From Ruminococcus gauvreauii (GTDB taxonomy: Bacteria > Bacillota > Clostridia > Lachnospirales > Lachnospiraceae): a stretch of DNA of 64,000 nt. Below, in pieces: positions 35,383 to 44,107 of this stretch. Every line of letters starts with the position of its first letter. The stretch's first letter is position 1. Made by a program: the position numbers and the translations under genes. The notes beneath the pieces were generated by a model. That model searched no databases, was not told the origin of the DNA, and saw only the letters and a list, made by a program, of their open reading frames with translations. Location: NCBI RefSeq assembly GCF_025151995.1, contig NZ_CP102290.1, forward strand, positions 2,790,001 through 2,854,000. The letters run 5' to 3'.

Positions 35383-37794
35383 ATGTCTTATGGAAAAATA
35401 CGTACAGCCCTGTTGTGTGCAGGGATAACCCTGATGATGGCAACGTGTGTAAACGCTGCTTCTGAGGAACCGGGTGAGCCGGAAGTTACTGTGGAAAGCA
35501 CAGGGAATGAAGGCACGGAGTCCGGACAAACAGAGAAAACAACAGAACCGGAGGAGGAGAAGTCTGCGGGAGAAGTGACTCCGGAGGGATTCCAGCCTGG
35601 GGAGTTACCGGCCACGCCTGAAGAGGAGACGGGGAACGGGTCGGATACCGGCAGCAAAGTGACAGAGATTCCGGGAGCTGCGGCAGATACGGATAACATC
35701 CTGCCGACGGATGATGATCTCAATCAGGCTGACCAGTCGACGGCCGGTGTATGGGCGCAGGATGGTCAGGGCGGATGGAAGTATTTCGTAGACGGTGCAG
35801 AGCTGACAGGACTGCAGTCTGTCAATGGTAAGACGTATTTCTTTGATGATGCAGGAATTTTACAGACAGGCTTCCAGACCATAGAAGGCGTCAGGTATTA
35901 TTTTAATCCGAATGGACAGGAGCCCTCCCTGGGACTGGGGGCAATGATGACTTCTGTCTGGATTAATGAAGGAGGAGCGGATTACTATCTGGGAGATGAC
36001 GGTGTGCCGCTGATCGGTCAGGCATTGATCGGATCGAAAAGATACTGCTTTGATGCGGACGGCAGACTGCTGACCGGCTGGCAGACGATCGGTGATAATA
36101 CATATTACCTTCAGGCAGACGGAAGTGCAGGAGAGAAGGGCCGGATGTATACAGGCTGGCAGACCATGAATAACAAAGTCTATTATTTCCAGATGGGAAA
36201 CACGGATGGAAATATTGGCGCGATGTATACTGGCCGTAAGATGATGAACGGTAAAGTCTACTACTTCCACCCCGACGGTGATTTCGGAGAACGGGGACGA
36301 ATGTACACAGGCTGGCAGACGATCGGAAGCAACATCCATTATTTCCAGATGGGCGGAGATCTCGGAGAGAAGGGCCAGATGTATACGGGCTGGCGAACGA
36401 TGAACAACAAAGTCTATTATTTCCAGAAGGGTAACAATGATGGAAACATCGGTAAGATGTATACCGGCCGTAAGATGATGAATGGCAAGGTCTATTATTT
36501 TCAGATGGGAGGAGATCTCGGAGAGCGTGGACACATGTACACGGGCTGGCGTACGATCGGTGATAATATCAATTACTTCCAGATGGGAGGCAATGTCGGA
36601 GAAAAAGGCCAGATGTATACGGGCTGGCGTACGATGAATAACAAAGTCTATTATTTCCAGAAGGGGAATTCGGACGGTAATATCGGCAAAATGTATACGG
36701 GACTGCGCACAATGAACGGAAAGAGGTATTATTTCCAGATCGGCGGCAAAGTTGGAGAAAAGGGTCATATGTATACCGGATGGAGGACGATCGGAAAAAA
36801 CGTCAACTATTTCCAGATGGGCGGTAAAGCAGGCGAGAAAGGTCAGATGTACACCGGTTGGAAGACCATGAACAGCAAGGTTTATTATTTCCAGGTGGGA
36901 AATGCTGACGGTAACGTCGGCGCGCTGTATACGGGCTGGCATACGATGAAAGGCAAATCCTATTATTTCCAGATAAACGGCGTCAAAGGTGAAAAGGGTC
37001 AGATGTATACCGGATGGAAGACGCTAAACAAAGAGAGATACTGGTTTAAGGAAACGGGAGCTCACGGAGTGCGCGGTGCAAGCCTGACGGGCTGGCAGCG
37101 GTATAAGAATGAATGGTATTATCTGCAGCCGAAGGAAAAAGGCGCGATGGCGACCGGCTGGACATATGTACCGATTAACAACTCATCCTACAGAGATACG
37201 AGTATCAGCAGCTATAAGTATTACTTCAGACCGGACTCCAGCGGGGGACCGAAGGGATCTCTGATGCAGGATGTGTCCGGGCTGATCGGGCGTCAGGAAG
37301 GCAGAGACGGATATCGTGCAGAGATTGACAGGACACACTGTGTTGTGACGATCTATGCCAAGGATGAGACAGGAAAGTATCGCATCCCGGTGAAGGCAAT
37401 GACGTGTTCTGTTGGGCTGCCTGATACTCCAACACCGAGGAGCTCATATCAGTACCCATTCCGAACGATAGAGAAACTGCGTTGGGGTGAACTGATGGGA
37501 CCCTCTTACGGACAGTATTGTACAAGGATTGTTGCAGGTATTCTGTTCCACTCTGTGGCAGGAAGCAATACAACATCATACAACCTGTCGGCAGGCAACT
37601 ATAATATGCTGGGATCACCCGCATCTCATGGGTGTGTACGCCTTTGTGTGAGAGATGCCAAATGGATCTACGATAACTGCGATCTGGGTATGCAGGTAGT
37701 CATTCGTGACAACATGTATCTGCCGTTTGACAAGCCGGCAACTATTAAAATTCCTGCCGGACAGACATGGGATCCGACAGACCCCAACATCTAA
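35383..37794 (+). CDS. Secreted L,D-transpeptidase with choline-binding-type repeats (1)
   Basis: 803 residues from ATG 35383, chosen because it starts a clean signal peptide (MSYGKIRTALLCAGITLMMA, cleavage near TCVNA) and has GAGAGGAGAG upstream. A Pro/Glu/Thr-rich linker (about 27-125) precedes a long array of 20-26-residue CW_binding_1 repeats (GW.T...KVYYFQ.G...G..G.MYTG) up to about 600. The C-terminal YkuD domain (about 635-790) has HSVAGS and the nucleophile Cys751 in SHGCVRLC. Such enzymes form 3-3 crosslinks or attach groups in peptidoglycan; the repeats in pneumococcal homologues bind choline of teichoic acid, while related repeats in streptococci bind glucan. The phosphocholine genes nearby favour choline. 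Followed by a paralogue. Confidence 0.88.
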   Translation: MSYGKIRTALLCAGITLMMATCVNAASEEPGEPEVTVESTGNEGTESGQTEKTTEPEEEKSAGEVTPEGFQPGELPATPEEETGNGSDTGSKVTEIPGAAADTDNILPTDDDLNQADQSTAGVWAQDGQGGWKYFVDGAELTGLQSVNGKTYFFDDAGILQTGFQTIEGVRYYFNPNGQEPSLGLGAMMTSVWINEGGADYYLGDDGVPLIGQALIGSKRYCFDADGRLLTGWQTIGDNTYYLQADGSAGEKGRMYTGWQTMNNKVYYFQMGNTDGNIGAMYTGRKMMNGKVYYFHPDGDFGERGRMYTGWQTIGSNIHYFQMGGDLGEKGQMYTGWRTMNNKVYYFQKGNNDGNIGKMYTGRKMMNGKVYYFQMGGDLGERGHMYTGWRTIGDNINYFQMGGNVGEKGQMYTGWRTMNNKVYYFQKGNSDGNIGKMYTGLRTMNGKRYYFQIGGKVGEKGHMYTGWRTIGKNVNYFQMGGKAGEKGQMYTGWKTMNSKVYYFQVGNADGNVGALYTGWHTMKGKSYYFQINGVKGEKGQMYTGWKTLNKERYWFKETGAHGVRGASLTGWQRYKNEWYYLQPKEKGAMATGWTYVPINNSSYRDTSISSYKYYFRPDSSGGPKGSLMQDVSGLIGRQEGRDGYRAEIDRTHCVVTIYAKDETGKYRIPVKAMTCSVGLPDTPTPRSSYQYPFRTIEKLRWGELMGPSYGQYCTRIVAGILFHSVAGSNTTSYNLSAGNYNMLGSPASHGCVRLCVRDAKWIYDNCDLGMQVVIRDNMYLPFDKPATIKIPAGQTWDPTDPNI
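36145..37080 (+). repeat. 234-bp higher-order tandem repeat, four copies
   Basis: The repeat array of the first transpeptidase is built of 78-residue super-units, each made of three 26-residue types (TMNNKVYYFQ, MMNGKVYYFQ and TIGxNINYFQ). The segment ATGTATAC.GGCTGG recurs at 36145, 36379, 36613 and 36847 (third and fourth copies diverge slightly), exactly 234 bases apart, and the register continues at 37081. This indicates recent amplification of the whole super-unit. Confidence 0.9.
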
Positions 37795-37866
37795 TATATG
37801 ATTGTTGTATGGGAAAGAAATAAGTAACTGTAAAACACACAGTAAAAGCGAAAGGTGTCGTGGAAG

Positions 37867-39954
37867 ATGAAAAAGAAAATTATTGCAATAGCGGCGTGCA
37901 TGTGTTTGAGTCTGGGGGCTTTCGGCGTCGTGTACGCGGCAGAGGGGGATCCTCAGTCTGGGAGTATTCTGCAGGATGAGCAGGAGTCTCCATCTGCGGA
38001 GAGTGATAGTGCCGTGGAGGACGCAATCGTACCGGAGGTGCCGCCGGCTGAAGAACCGGAAGTGACGGAGGAGCCGGATGCCACGGAAGAACCGGATGTA
38101 ACCGAAGAGCCGGAAGACACAGGGGATGCAGAAGTCATACCAGTACCCGTGCCGGACAGCGGGCTTGACGGAAACTCAGCGGCTTCTGCGGATGCGACGC
38201 AAAATACTGCGGCTCTGACAGGCTGGCAGAAAGTCGGAGAAGACTGGCTGTATTATGGAACTACGCCAGGCGAAGAGCCTGTAAAAGGTTTGCAGCAGGA
38301 TATCAACGGGAAGACGTATTTCTTCGATGATGCAGGGATTTTGCAGACAGGATTCCAGACGGTCAACGGGACAAAATACTATTTTAATCCGAATGGTGAG
38401 GAGCCGTCCCTGGGTCTCGGTGCGATGATGAAGTCCGTGTGGGTTACCGAGGCAAATAAGTATTATTATCTTGGAGAAGACGGCGTACCGGTGAGCGGCG
38501 AGATCAAGCTCATCGGCTCCAAGAGATATGCGTTTGATGCAGAAGGCAGACTGCTGACAGGCTGGCAGACGATTGGAAATAACAACTATTATTTTCAGAT
38601 CGGCGGTGATATCGGAGCCAAAGGGCAGATGTATACGGGCTGGAAGGCAATGAATGGCAAGGTCTATTATTTTCAGGTGGGAAATGCTGATGGAAATATC
38701 GGAAAAATGTCAACAGGCTGGAAGGCAATGAATGGCAAGAGATACTATTTCCAGGTCGGCGGTGACGCGGGATCCAAAGGCCAGATGTATACAGGCTGGA
38801 GGACGATTGGAAAGAATGTTTACTATCTCCAGATGGGAGGAAATATCGGAGAGAAGGGCCAGTTATACACGGGATTCAAAACGCTGAATCAGAAAGTGTT
38901 CTATTTCCAGAAGGGGAATTCAGATGGAAATATCGGTAAGATGTATACCAGCTGGCGAACGATCGACGGCCAGGTATTTTACTTTCAGCAGGGCGGTGTA
39001 AAGGGCGTCCAGGGGCAGATGTATACCGGATGGAGAGGAATCAGCGGTAAGGTCTTCTACTTTAAGCCGACTGGTGCATACGGCTCGAAAGGTGCCCGTC
39101 TGACAGGCTGGCAGACAATCGGAAACAAACGCTTTTTCTTCCAGCGCGCGGGTGTAGTGGGCAATGCGGGGCGCCTGCTGACAGGCTGGCAGAACATTGA
39201 TGGCAAGAAATACTATCTGCAGGAGACAGGTGCATACGGCACCAAAGGTCAGATGGCCAAGAACGGCTGGCAGAAAATATCCAATACGTGGTACTATTTC
39301 CAGTCGAACGGTACCGTGAAAACAGGATGGCTGAGAGACGGCAGTCAGTGGTACTATCTGAAATCAAACGGCGCGATGGCAACCGGGTGGAATTATGTGG
39401 ACTCTTATAAGTACTATTTCCGTCCGAATTCCAGCGGAGGCCCCCAGGGGTCACTCGTGCAGGACGTATCCAGTATGGTCAGCGGACCATACTATGCGAC
39501 GGTTGACAGGGTACGCAATGTAGTGATGATTTATAAAAAAGAAGGAAATTACCAGATCCCGGTAAAAGCCATGACATGTTCTGTGGGGCTGCCGGGAACG
39601 GAAACACCAGCGGGTACGTTCAATACAACGGTCAAATATCGCTGGAAAGAACTGATGGGACCTTCCTGGGGACAGTATGCGACAAGAATTGTCGGTGGTG
39701 TTTTGTTCCATTCGGTAGCGGGAAGTGCTCCTAATCCTTATGCGCTGCCGGCAGCGGAATATAACCGCCTCGGTTCACCGGCATCACACGGATGTGTGCG
39801 CCTTTGTGTGAGGGATGCGAAATGGATTTATGACAATTGTTCGATTGGTATGCAGGTAACAATCGGAGATAACCTGTATCTGCCGTTTGATAAACCGGCG
39901 ACAATTCTGATTCCCCCGAGCCAGAACTGGGATCCGACGGACCCGAACATCTGA
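37867..39954 (+). CDS. Secreted L,D-transpeptidase with choline-binding-type repeats (2)
   Basis: 695 residues from ATG 37867 (GTG 37855 is an alternative). Signal peptide MKKKIIAIAACMCLSLGAFG, cleavage near VVYAA; then an acidic linker with repeated EEP(D/E).TEEP, and an array of CW_binding_1 repeats, mostly 26 residues (about 115-490), ending in shorter 20-residue units (NGWQKISNTWYYFQSNGTVK, TGWLRDGSQWYYLKSNGAMA). The YkuD domain holds HSVAGS and Cys643 in SHGCVRLC. The last about 160 residues are nearly the same as in the preceding protein, so the two arose by duplication, with the repeat arrays evolving on their own. Both end in WDPTDPNI. Confidence 0.88.
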   Translation: MKKKIIAIAACMCLSLGAFGVVYAAEGDPQSGSILQDEQESPSAESDSAVEDAIVPEVPPAEEPEVTEEPDATEEPDVTEEPEDTGDAEVIPVPVPDSGLDGNSAASADATQNTAALTGWQKVGEDWLYYGTTPGEEPVKGLQQDINGKTYFFDDAGILQTGFQTVNGTKYYFNPNGEEPSLGLGAMMKSVWVTEANKYYYLGEDGVPVSGEIKLIGSKRYAFDAEGRLLTGWQTIGNNNYYFQIGGDIGAKGQMYTGWKAMNGKVYYFQVGNADGNIGKMSTGWKAMNGKRYYFQVGGDAGSKGQMYTGWRTIGKNVYYLQMGGNIGEKGQLYTGFKTLNQKVFYFQKGNSDGNIGKMYTSWRTIDGQVFYFQQGGVKGVQGQMYTGWRGISGKVFYFKPTGAYGSKGARLTGWQTIGNKRFFFQRAGVVGNAGRLLTGWQNIDGKKYYLQETGAYGTKGQMAKNGWQKISNTWYYFQSNGTVKTGWLRDGSQWYYLKSNGAMATGWNYVDSYKYYFRPNSSGGPQGSLVQDVSSMVSGPYYATVDRVRNVVMIYKKEGNYQIPVKAMTCSVGLPGTETPAGTFNTTVKYRWKELMGPSWGQYATRIVGGVLFHSVAGSAPNPYALPAAEYNRLGSPASHGCVRLCVRDAKWIYDNCSIGMQVTIGDNLYLPFDKPATILIPPSQNWDPTDPNI

Positions 39955-39957
39955 TAG

Positions 39958-40383
39958 ATGAAAGAATCGTGGAACAGATATAAAAGTGTGATCAGTTATC
40001 TTTTCTTCGGCGTATGTACAACGGCGGTCAATATTATCGTATATTACCTCTGTGCGCGGATGCTGAAGATGGGGACGGCAGGCAGCACGGCGGCAGCATG
40101 GGCTGCCGCCGTGTTGTTCGCCTATATTACCAATAAGCTCTTTGTGTTTGAGAGCAGGTCATTTGAGAAGAGCCTGATGATACGGGAGCTTGCATCTTTT
40201 TTTACATGCAGGCTGCTGACGGGGGTGCTCGATCTTGCCGTCATGTACATTTGTGTGGAACGTTTCGGGTGGAATGACATGATCATGAAGGTGATATCCA
40301 ATGCGTTGGTGATCGTGATTAATTATGTGGCGAGTAAACTTTTAATTTTTAAAAAGAGTGTTGAGGATCAGAACTGTGAGTGA
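39958..40383 (+). CDS. GtrA-like membrane protein
   Basis: 141 residues with four membrane helices (SYLFFGVCTTAVNIIVYYL, AAAWAAAVLFAYITNKLFVF, LASFFTCRLLTGVLDLAVMYI, VISNALVIVINYVASKLLIF), the pattern of the GtrA family. GtrA proteins are thought to carry lipid-linked sugars across the membrane for surface-polymer glycosylation. Begins 3 bases after the second transpeptidase gene, so it is in its operon, and its stop codon lies in the loop of the terminator hairpin. No partner GtrB is adjacent. Confidence 0.88.
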   Translation: MKESWNRYKSVISYLFFGVCTTAVNIIVYYLCARMLKMGTAGSTAAAWAAAVLFAYITNKLFVFESRSFEKSLMIRELASFFTCRLLTGVLDLAVMYICVERFGWNDMIMKVISNALVIVINYVASKLLIFKKSVEDQNCE

Positions 40384-40398
40384 ACAGTTCTGATCCTC
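40363..40398 (+). terminator. Terminator overlapping the end of the GtrA-like gene
   Basis: Stem GAGGATCAGAACTGT (40363-40377) with its complement (40384-40398), loop GAGTGA that contains the stop codon TGA, followed by TTTGCTCTG. The next 120 bases to the licA-fusion promoter show nothing else. Confidence 0.8.
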
Positions 40399-40537
40399 TT
40401 TGCTCTGTGGATTATCCGTAAAGAATTGTAATAGATGCCGGATTAAATAGACACTATGCGTGTCACTACTGGCTGTAACGCATATCACGAAACGTGTCAA
40501 TAAAAACTTCTCAGATGTGTCGTGCGTAAAGGTAGGC

Positions 40538-40566
40538 TTGACATTTTTATGTTCAATCCGTATAAT
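40538..40566 (+). promoter_or_regulatory. Promoter of the LicA-fusion/choline transporter operon
   Basis: A full-consensus promoter: TTGACA (40538-40543), 17-base spacer, TATAAT (40561-40566). The spacer contains ATGTTCAA (40549-40556), a half site of the inverted repeat just downstream. Confidence 0.9.
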
Positions 40567-40571
40567 AAAAT

Positions 40572-40590
40572 ATGTTCAAAAAATGAACAT
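40572..40590 (+). promoter_or_regulatory. Candidate operator of the choline operon
   Basis: Perfect inverted repeat ATGTTCAAAAAATGAACAT at the expected transcription start, with a further half site in the promoter spacer. A dimeric regulator bound here would block transcription. The winged-helix domain encoded at the start of the next gene is a candidate. Confidence 0.6.
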
Positions 40591-40602
40591 CGGGGTAATC
40601 TT

Positions 40603-42456
40603 ATGAATAAAACGGAAAAATTTGAAAAAATACTGAACTGGATGAATCATCATGAATTTCAGAATCAGCGGGGACTGGCGGGTGATACTGGGATGTCACT
40701 CGGGACGGTCAATGCGTTGTTGAAGGAAATGGAGCAGGCAGATTATCTGTTAAAGTCGGGAAAACGATATTATCTGACGGAACGGGGAGAATCCTATCTG
40801 GCAGCTCTGAAGGAGGGCCAGCAGAATGTGAAGCTGAGGATCGGGGCCGGGACGGATAGGGTCAGAACGGCGGTTATCCTGGCAGCGGGGGACAATCCGT
40901 CATTTCCCTGTCCAGTAGGGCTTCTGAGACTAAACGGTGCGGCAGTTATCGACAGGATTCTGCACATTCTGACCCAGAATGGAATTGAACGCGTCTGCAT
41001 CGTAACAGGCGCCATGGAAGAACAGTACCAGTCGTATTTTGAAAAACGGAATGTCACGCTGATCAGCAATCCACGGTATAAATGGACAGGAACCATGGAG
41101 TCACTTTCGCTCGCGGCTGAGTTTGTGGAGGAAGATTTTCTGCTGGTGGAGAGCAACCAGGTCTTTGAGGAAAAGGCGGTGACTGCGCTGATGAATCAGC
41201 CGGTGCCGAACTGTGTACTTATGACGGTTCCAAGCGGTTCCAGCGATGAGGCGTATGTGGAACTTGGAAAAGACCATACGGTCTTCAGAATATCCAAGGA
41301 TATCCGACAGATGAATCACATCGACGGAGAAATGCTGGGAATCAGCAGGATCACGCTGCGTCTGTTTCAGAAGATGCTGGAATATTTCCGTGATAATACG
41401 AATCCGATGCTGAATTATGAGTACGTTCTCGAGTCGATCGGACGCCTGTATAAGATTCAGGGAATATTCCTGGACGATCTTGCATGGACGGTCATTGAAA
41501 ATCAGAGTCTCTACGATATGGCAAGGAACCGAATTTATCCGAGGATCGTAAAGCGCGAACGTCTGGAGAAAGAAAACAGGGCGAGGGAGACACTGAAACA
41601 CTGTATGAAGCTTGACGATGGGGAGATCGAAGAAGTCCGCATCGGGGGCGGTATGACGAATACTAATTTCTTTGTGCGCGTTCATGGCCGGGAATATATT
41701 CTGCGGATACCGGGGGCATGCACGGAGGAGATGATCAACAGGAAAAATGAACAGCACAACAGTGCGCTTGCATCTGCAGCGGGTATCAACCCGGTAAATG
41801 TTTACTTTCATGCAGATTCCGGTGTAAAGGTGACAGAATGTATCCAGGGCGCTGTGACTTTAAATGGAAAGACGGCACGGTTGGAAGAGATGATCAGAAA
41901 GACTACAGGAATCCTGCGCACGCTGCACCATTCGGGGATGAAGCTGTATGGGTCCTTCTCCGTGCTGGAAGAGTATGAGAAATACAAACGAATGATTGCA
42001 AAGAGCGGCGCCGTCTGGTATCAGGGGTTTGAGGAGATGGACGACTTTTTCTATACACTGCAGGAACGGCTGCAGCAGATCGGCATTGACAGGAAGCCTT
42101 GCCATAATGACCTTGTGCCTGAGAACCTTGTGCTTGACAAAGACGGAAGGATGTATCTGATCGACTGGGAATATTCGGGTTATAATGATCCGATGTGGGA
42201 TCTGGCGTCTCATCTGCTGGAGTGCGAATTTACAGAGGACGAAGAGGAACTGCTGCTTTACCATTATTTCAGGAGGAAAGCTAAACCGGGAGAACTGGAA
42301 AAAATCCTGATTTTTAAAATTAGCCAGGATATCCTGTGGAGCGCCTGGACAGTGTTGAAGGAAAGAGAAGGGGAAGATTTTGGAACTTATGGGACGGATC
42401 GCCTGAAAAGGGCAGAACAGCTGAGAGAGGAGTATCAAAAACGTTATGGAAGATAA
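40603..42456 (+). CDS. Winged-helix / LicC-like / LicA choline kinase fusion
   Basis: 617 residues from ATG 40603, 12 bases after the operator; an earlier in-frame ATG at 40522 lies upstream of the promoter and is rejected. Residues 1-68 form a MarR-like winged helix (QRGLAGDTGMSLGTVNALLKEM, YYLTERG). About 85-300 has the fold of a nucleotidyltransferase, but the signature reads LAAGDNPSFPCPVGLLRLNG, without the usual Arg and Lys. About 320-617 is a choline kinase of LicA type, with the catalytic His501-Asn-Asp503 (CHNDLVPENL) and Asp521 in LIDWEYSGYNDPMWDLA. LicA phosphorylates imported choline. LicC-LicA fusions are known in Treponema. Ends 11 bases inside the transporter gene. Confidence 0.85.
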   Translation: MNKTEKFEKILNWMNHHEFQNQRGLAGDTGMSLGTVNALLKEMEQADYLLKSGKRYYLTERGESYLAALKEGQQNVKLRIGAGTDRVRTAVILAAGDNPSFPCPVGLLRLNGAAVIDRILHILTQNGIERVCIVTGAMEEQYQSYFEKRNVTLISNPRYKWTGTMESLSLAAEFVEEDFLLVESNQVFEEKAVTALMNQPVPNCVLMTVPSGSSDEAYVELGKDHTVFRISKDIRQMNHIDGEMLGISRITLRLFQKMLEYFRDNTNPMLNYEYVLESIGRLYKIQGIFLDDLAWTVIENQSLYDMARNRIYPRIVKRERLEKENRARETLKHCMKLDDGEIEEVRIGGGMTNTNFFVRVHGREYILRIPGACTEEMINRKNEQHNSALASAAGINPVNVYFHADSGVKVTECIQGAVTLNGKTARLEEMIRKTTGILRTLHHSGMKLYGSFSVLEEYEKYKRMIAKSGAVWYQGFEEMDDFFYTLQERLQQIGIDRKPCHNDLVPENLVLDKDGRMYLIDWEYSGYNDPMWDLASHLLECEFTEDEEELLLYHYFRRKAKPGELEKILIFKISQDILWSAWTVLKEREGEDFGTYGTDRLKRAEQLREEYQKRYGR

Positions 42457-43996
42457 AAACCGTAGAATTGACTGGGGGATCACCATCGTACCACTGGTTG
42501 TGATCGCGGCGCTGTCCGCACTGCTGATGTGCTTTCCTGAGCGGGCGCAGAGTGTCGTGGGATTTTTGAAAAATATATTTGTGAATGAACTGGGGTTCTT
42601 TTATATCATACTGGGACTTGCGATCATCCTGATTGCCGTCGGGCTGGCTTTCTCCAGATATGGATCCATCCGGCTGGGCAATACGGAGAAGCCGCGGTAC
42701 AGTACATTCAGCTGGGGAGCCATGATCTTTACTTCCACGATGGCGGCGGATATCCTGTACTGGTCGCTCATCGAGTGGTGCTACTACTATACGGCAACGC
42801 CGTTTGCGATGGAGAATATGACGCTGGCACAGCGGCAGGACTGGGCGTCTGCGTATCCGCTGTTCCACTGGGGCCCAATCCCCTGGGGGTTCTACATATT
42901 GCCGGCATGTGCCTACGCATATATGATGTTTGTAAAAAACAGAAAGCGCCAGACTCTGTCGGAGGCATGCCGGCCAATCTTAAAGCAGCGGTCCGATAAA
43001 TTACCGGGGCGTGTCATTGATATGATCGCCGTGGTGGGTCTTCTTGCCGGGACGGCTACCACATTCTCACTGGCGACGCCGCTTCTGTCTGCGGCGATCG
43101 GCCGTGTGTTCAGTGTGGAGACTTCGGAGATCACATCCATCATTATTCTGCTGGTAATCGGCGTGGTATTTATCTTTGCCGTTATGAAAGGGATGAAAGC
43201 GATTTCGCATCTGGCAACCATCTGCGTTGTAATATTCGCGGTGCTGCTCGGGATATTCTTTCTCTTTGGACCAAAGATCTATATTATCGAGACGGGAATT
43301 TCTGCGATCGGAAACGTTGTCAATAATTTCTTTCACATGTCCACCTGGATGGATCCTCTGAGGCTGTCGGGGAGCGGCGGGACAGGCTTTCCACAGGACT
43401 GGACGATCTTTTACTGGGCATACTGGATCGCATGGTTTGTGGCGACACCGTTCTTTATTGCGAGGATATCGGAGGGGCGCACGATCAAACAGACGATTCT
43501 CGGAGGGCTGTCCTGCGGACTCCTGGGGACCTATCTGTCATTTATCGTGTTCGGCGGTTTTGGACTGCATGTACAGACAACGGGAAAAGCCGATCTGGCA
43601 GGCATGCTTGCAGGAGGGGCTTCTCCGGCTGAAGTGATATTAAAAGTTTTTGATCAGCTTCCTGTCACCAGGATTGCGCTGGTGGTTTTGATACTCGCAA
43701 TGATCGCATTTTATGCCAGCACATTTGACGCCATTACACTGGTGGTGGCGGGATACTCGGAAAAGGATCTGACGGGAGAGAAAGAACCACGCAAGAAACT
43801 GCGGGCGTTCTGGTCCTGTGTCTTTCTCCTGCTGCCGATCGCACTGCTGTTTTCGGAGAGTACGCTCTCCAACCTGCAGACGATATCCATCATTGCGGCG
43901 TTTCCGCTCGGAATCATCATGATTTTGATCGTATGGGGATTTTTCAGGGAGCTGAGAGGGCATTGGAAGATTCGTAAGGAAGATATGGAAAAATAA
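42446..43996 (+). CDS. BCCT-family choline/betaine transporter
   Basis: 516 residues, 12 hydrophobic segments. BCCT features are the Trp-rich segment before helix 4 (MAADILYWSLIEWCYYY) and the later conserved region of helix 8 (DWTIFYWAYWIAWFVATPFFIARISEGRTIKQ). The family imports choline, betaine or carnitine with Na+ or H+. Its coupling to the LicA kinase indicates that choline is the substrate, giving it the role of LicB, which belongs to another family in Haemophilus and pneumococcus. The C-terminus is basic and short, so osmotic activation through a long tail, as in BetP, is unlikely. Confidence 0.88.
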   Translation: MEDKNRRIDWGITIVPLVVIAALSALLMCFPERAQSVVGFLKNIFVNELGFFYIILGLAIILIAVGLAFSRYGSIRLGNTEKPRYSTFSWGAMIFTSTMAADILYWSLIEWCYYYTATPFAMENMTLAQRQDWASAYPLFHWGPIPWGFYILPACAYAYMMFVKNRKRQTLSEACRPILKQRSDKLPGRVIDMIAVVGLLAGTATTFSLATPLLSAAIGRVFSVETSEITSIIILLVIGVVFIFAVMKGMKAISHLATICVVIFAVLLGIFFLFGPKIYIIETGISAIGNVVNNFFHMSTWMDPLRLSGSGGTGFPQDWTIFYWAYWIAWFVATPFFIARISEGRTIKQTILGGLSCGLLGTYLSFIVFGGFGLHVQTTGKADLAGMLAGGASPAEVILKVFDQLPVTRIALVVLILAMIAFYASTFDAITLVVAGYSEKDLTGEKEPRKKLRAFWSCVFLLLPIALLFSESTLSNLQTISIIAAFPLGIIMILIVWGFFRELRGHWKIRKEDMEK

Positions 43997-44007
43997 GCCG
44001 CATTTTT

Positions 44008-44036
44008 TTGCATCTGCCTTTGACTTGTGTTATAAT
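44008..44036 (+). promoter_or_regulatory. Promoter of the 44-51 kb surface-polymer operon
   Basis: TTGCAT (44008-44013), 17-base spacer, TATAAT (44031-44036). Confidence 0.7.
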
Positions 44037-44107
44037 AACGCTGATTATATGGAATTTTATTTGAGGGGATAAAATTTTCGGGACAGGAGTATATATAATT
44101 CAGGGTT

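Noticed and set aside
35860..36942. Long open frame (360 codons) on the minus strand opposite the transpeptidase repeats
   Set aside because: It arises from the repetitive GC-patterned coding DNA of the plus strand; the plus-strand product has a signal peptide and a YkuD domain, and the antisense frame has no ribosome binding site.
36145..37080. Regular repeats that could suggest a CRISPR array
   Set aside because: The period is 234 bp, the units are coding in frame, and there are no short identical repeats with unique spacers or cas genes.
40522..40602. Earlier in-frame start for the LicA fusion
   Set aside because: It lies upstream of the consensus promoter TTGACA-17-TATAAT, so it would not be on the transcript; ATG 40603 starts the winged helix.
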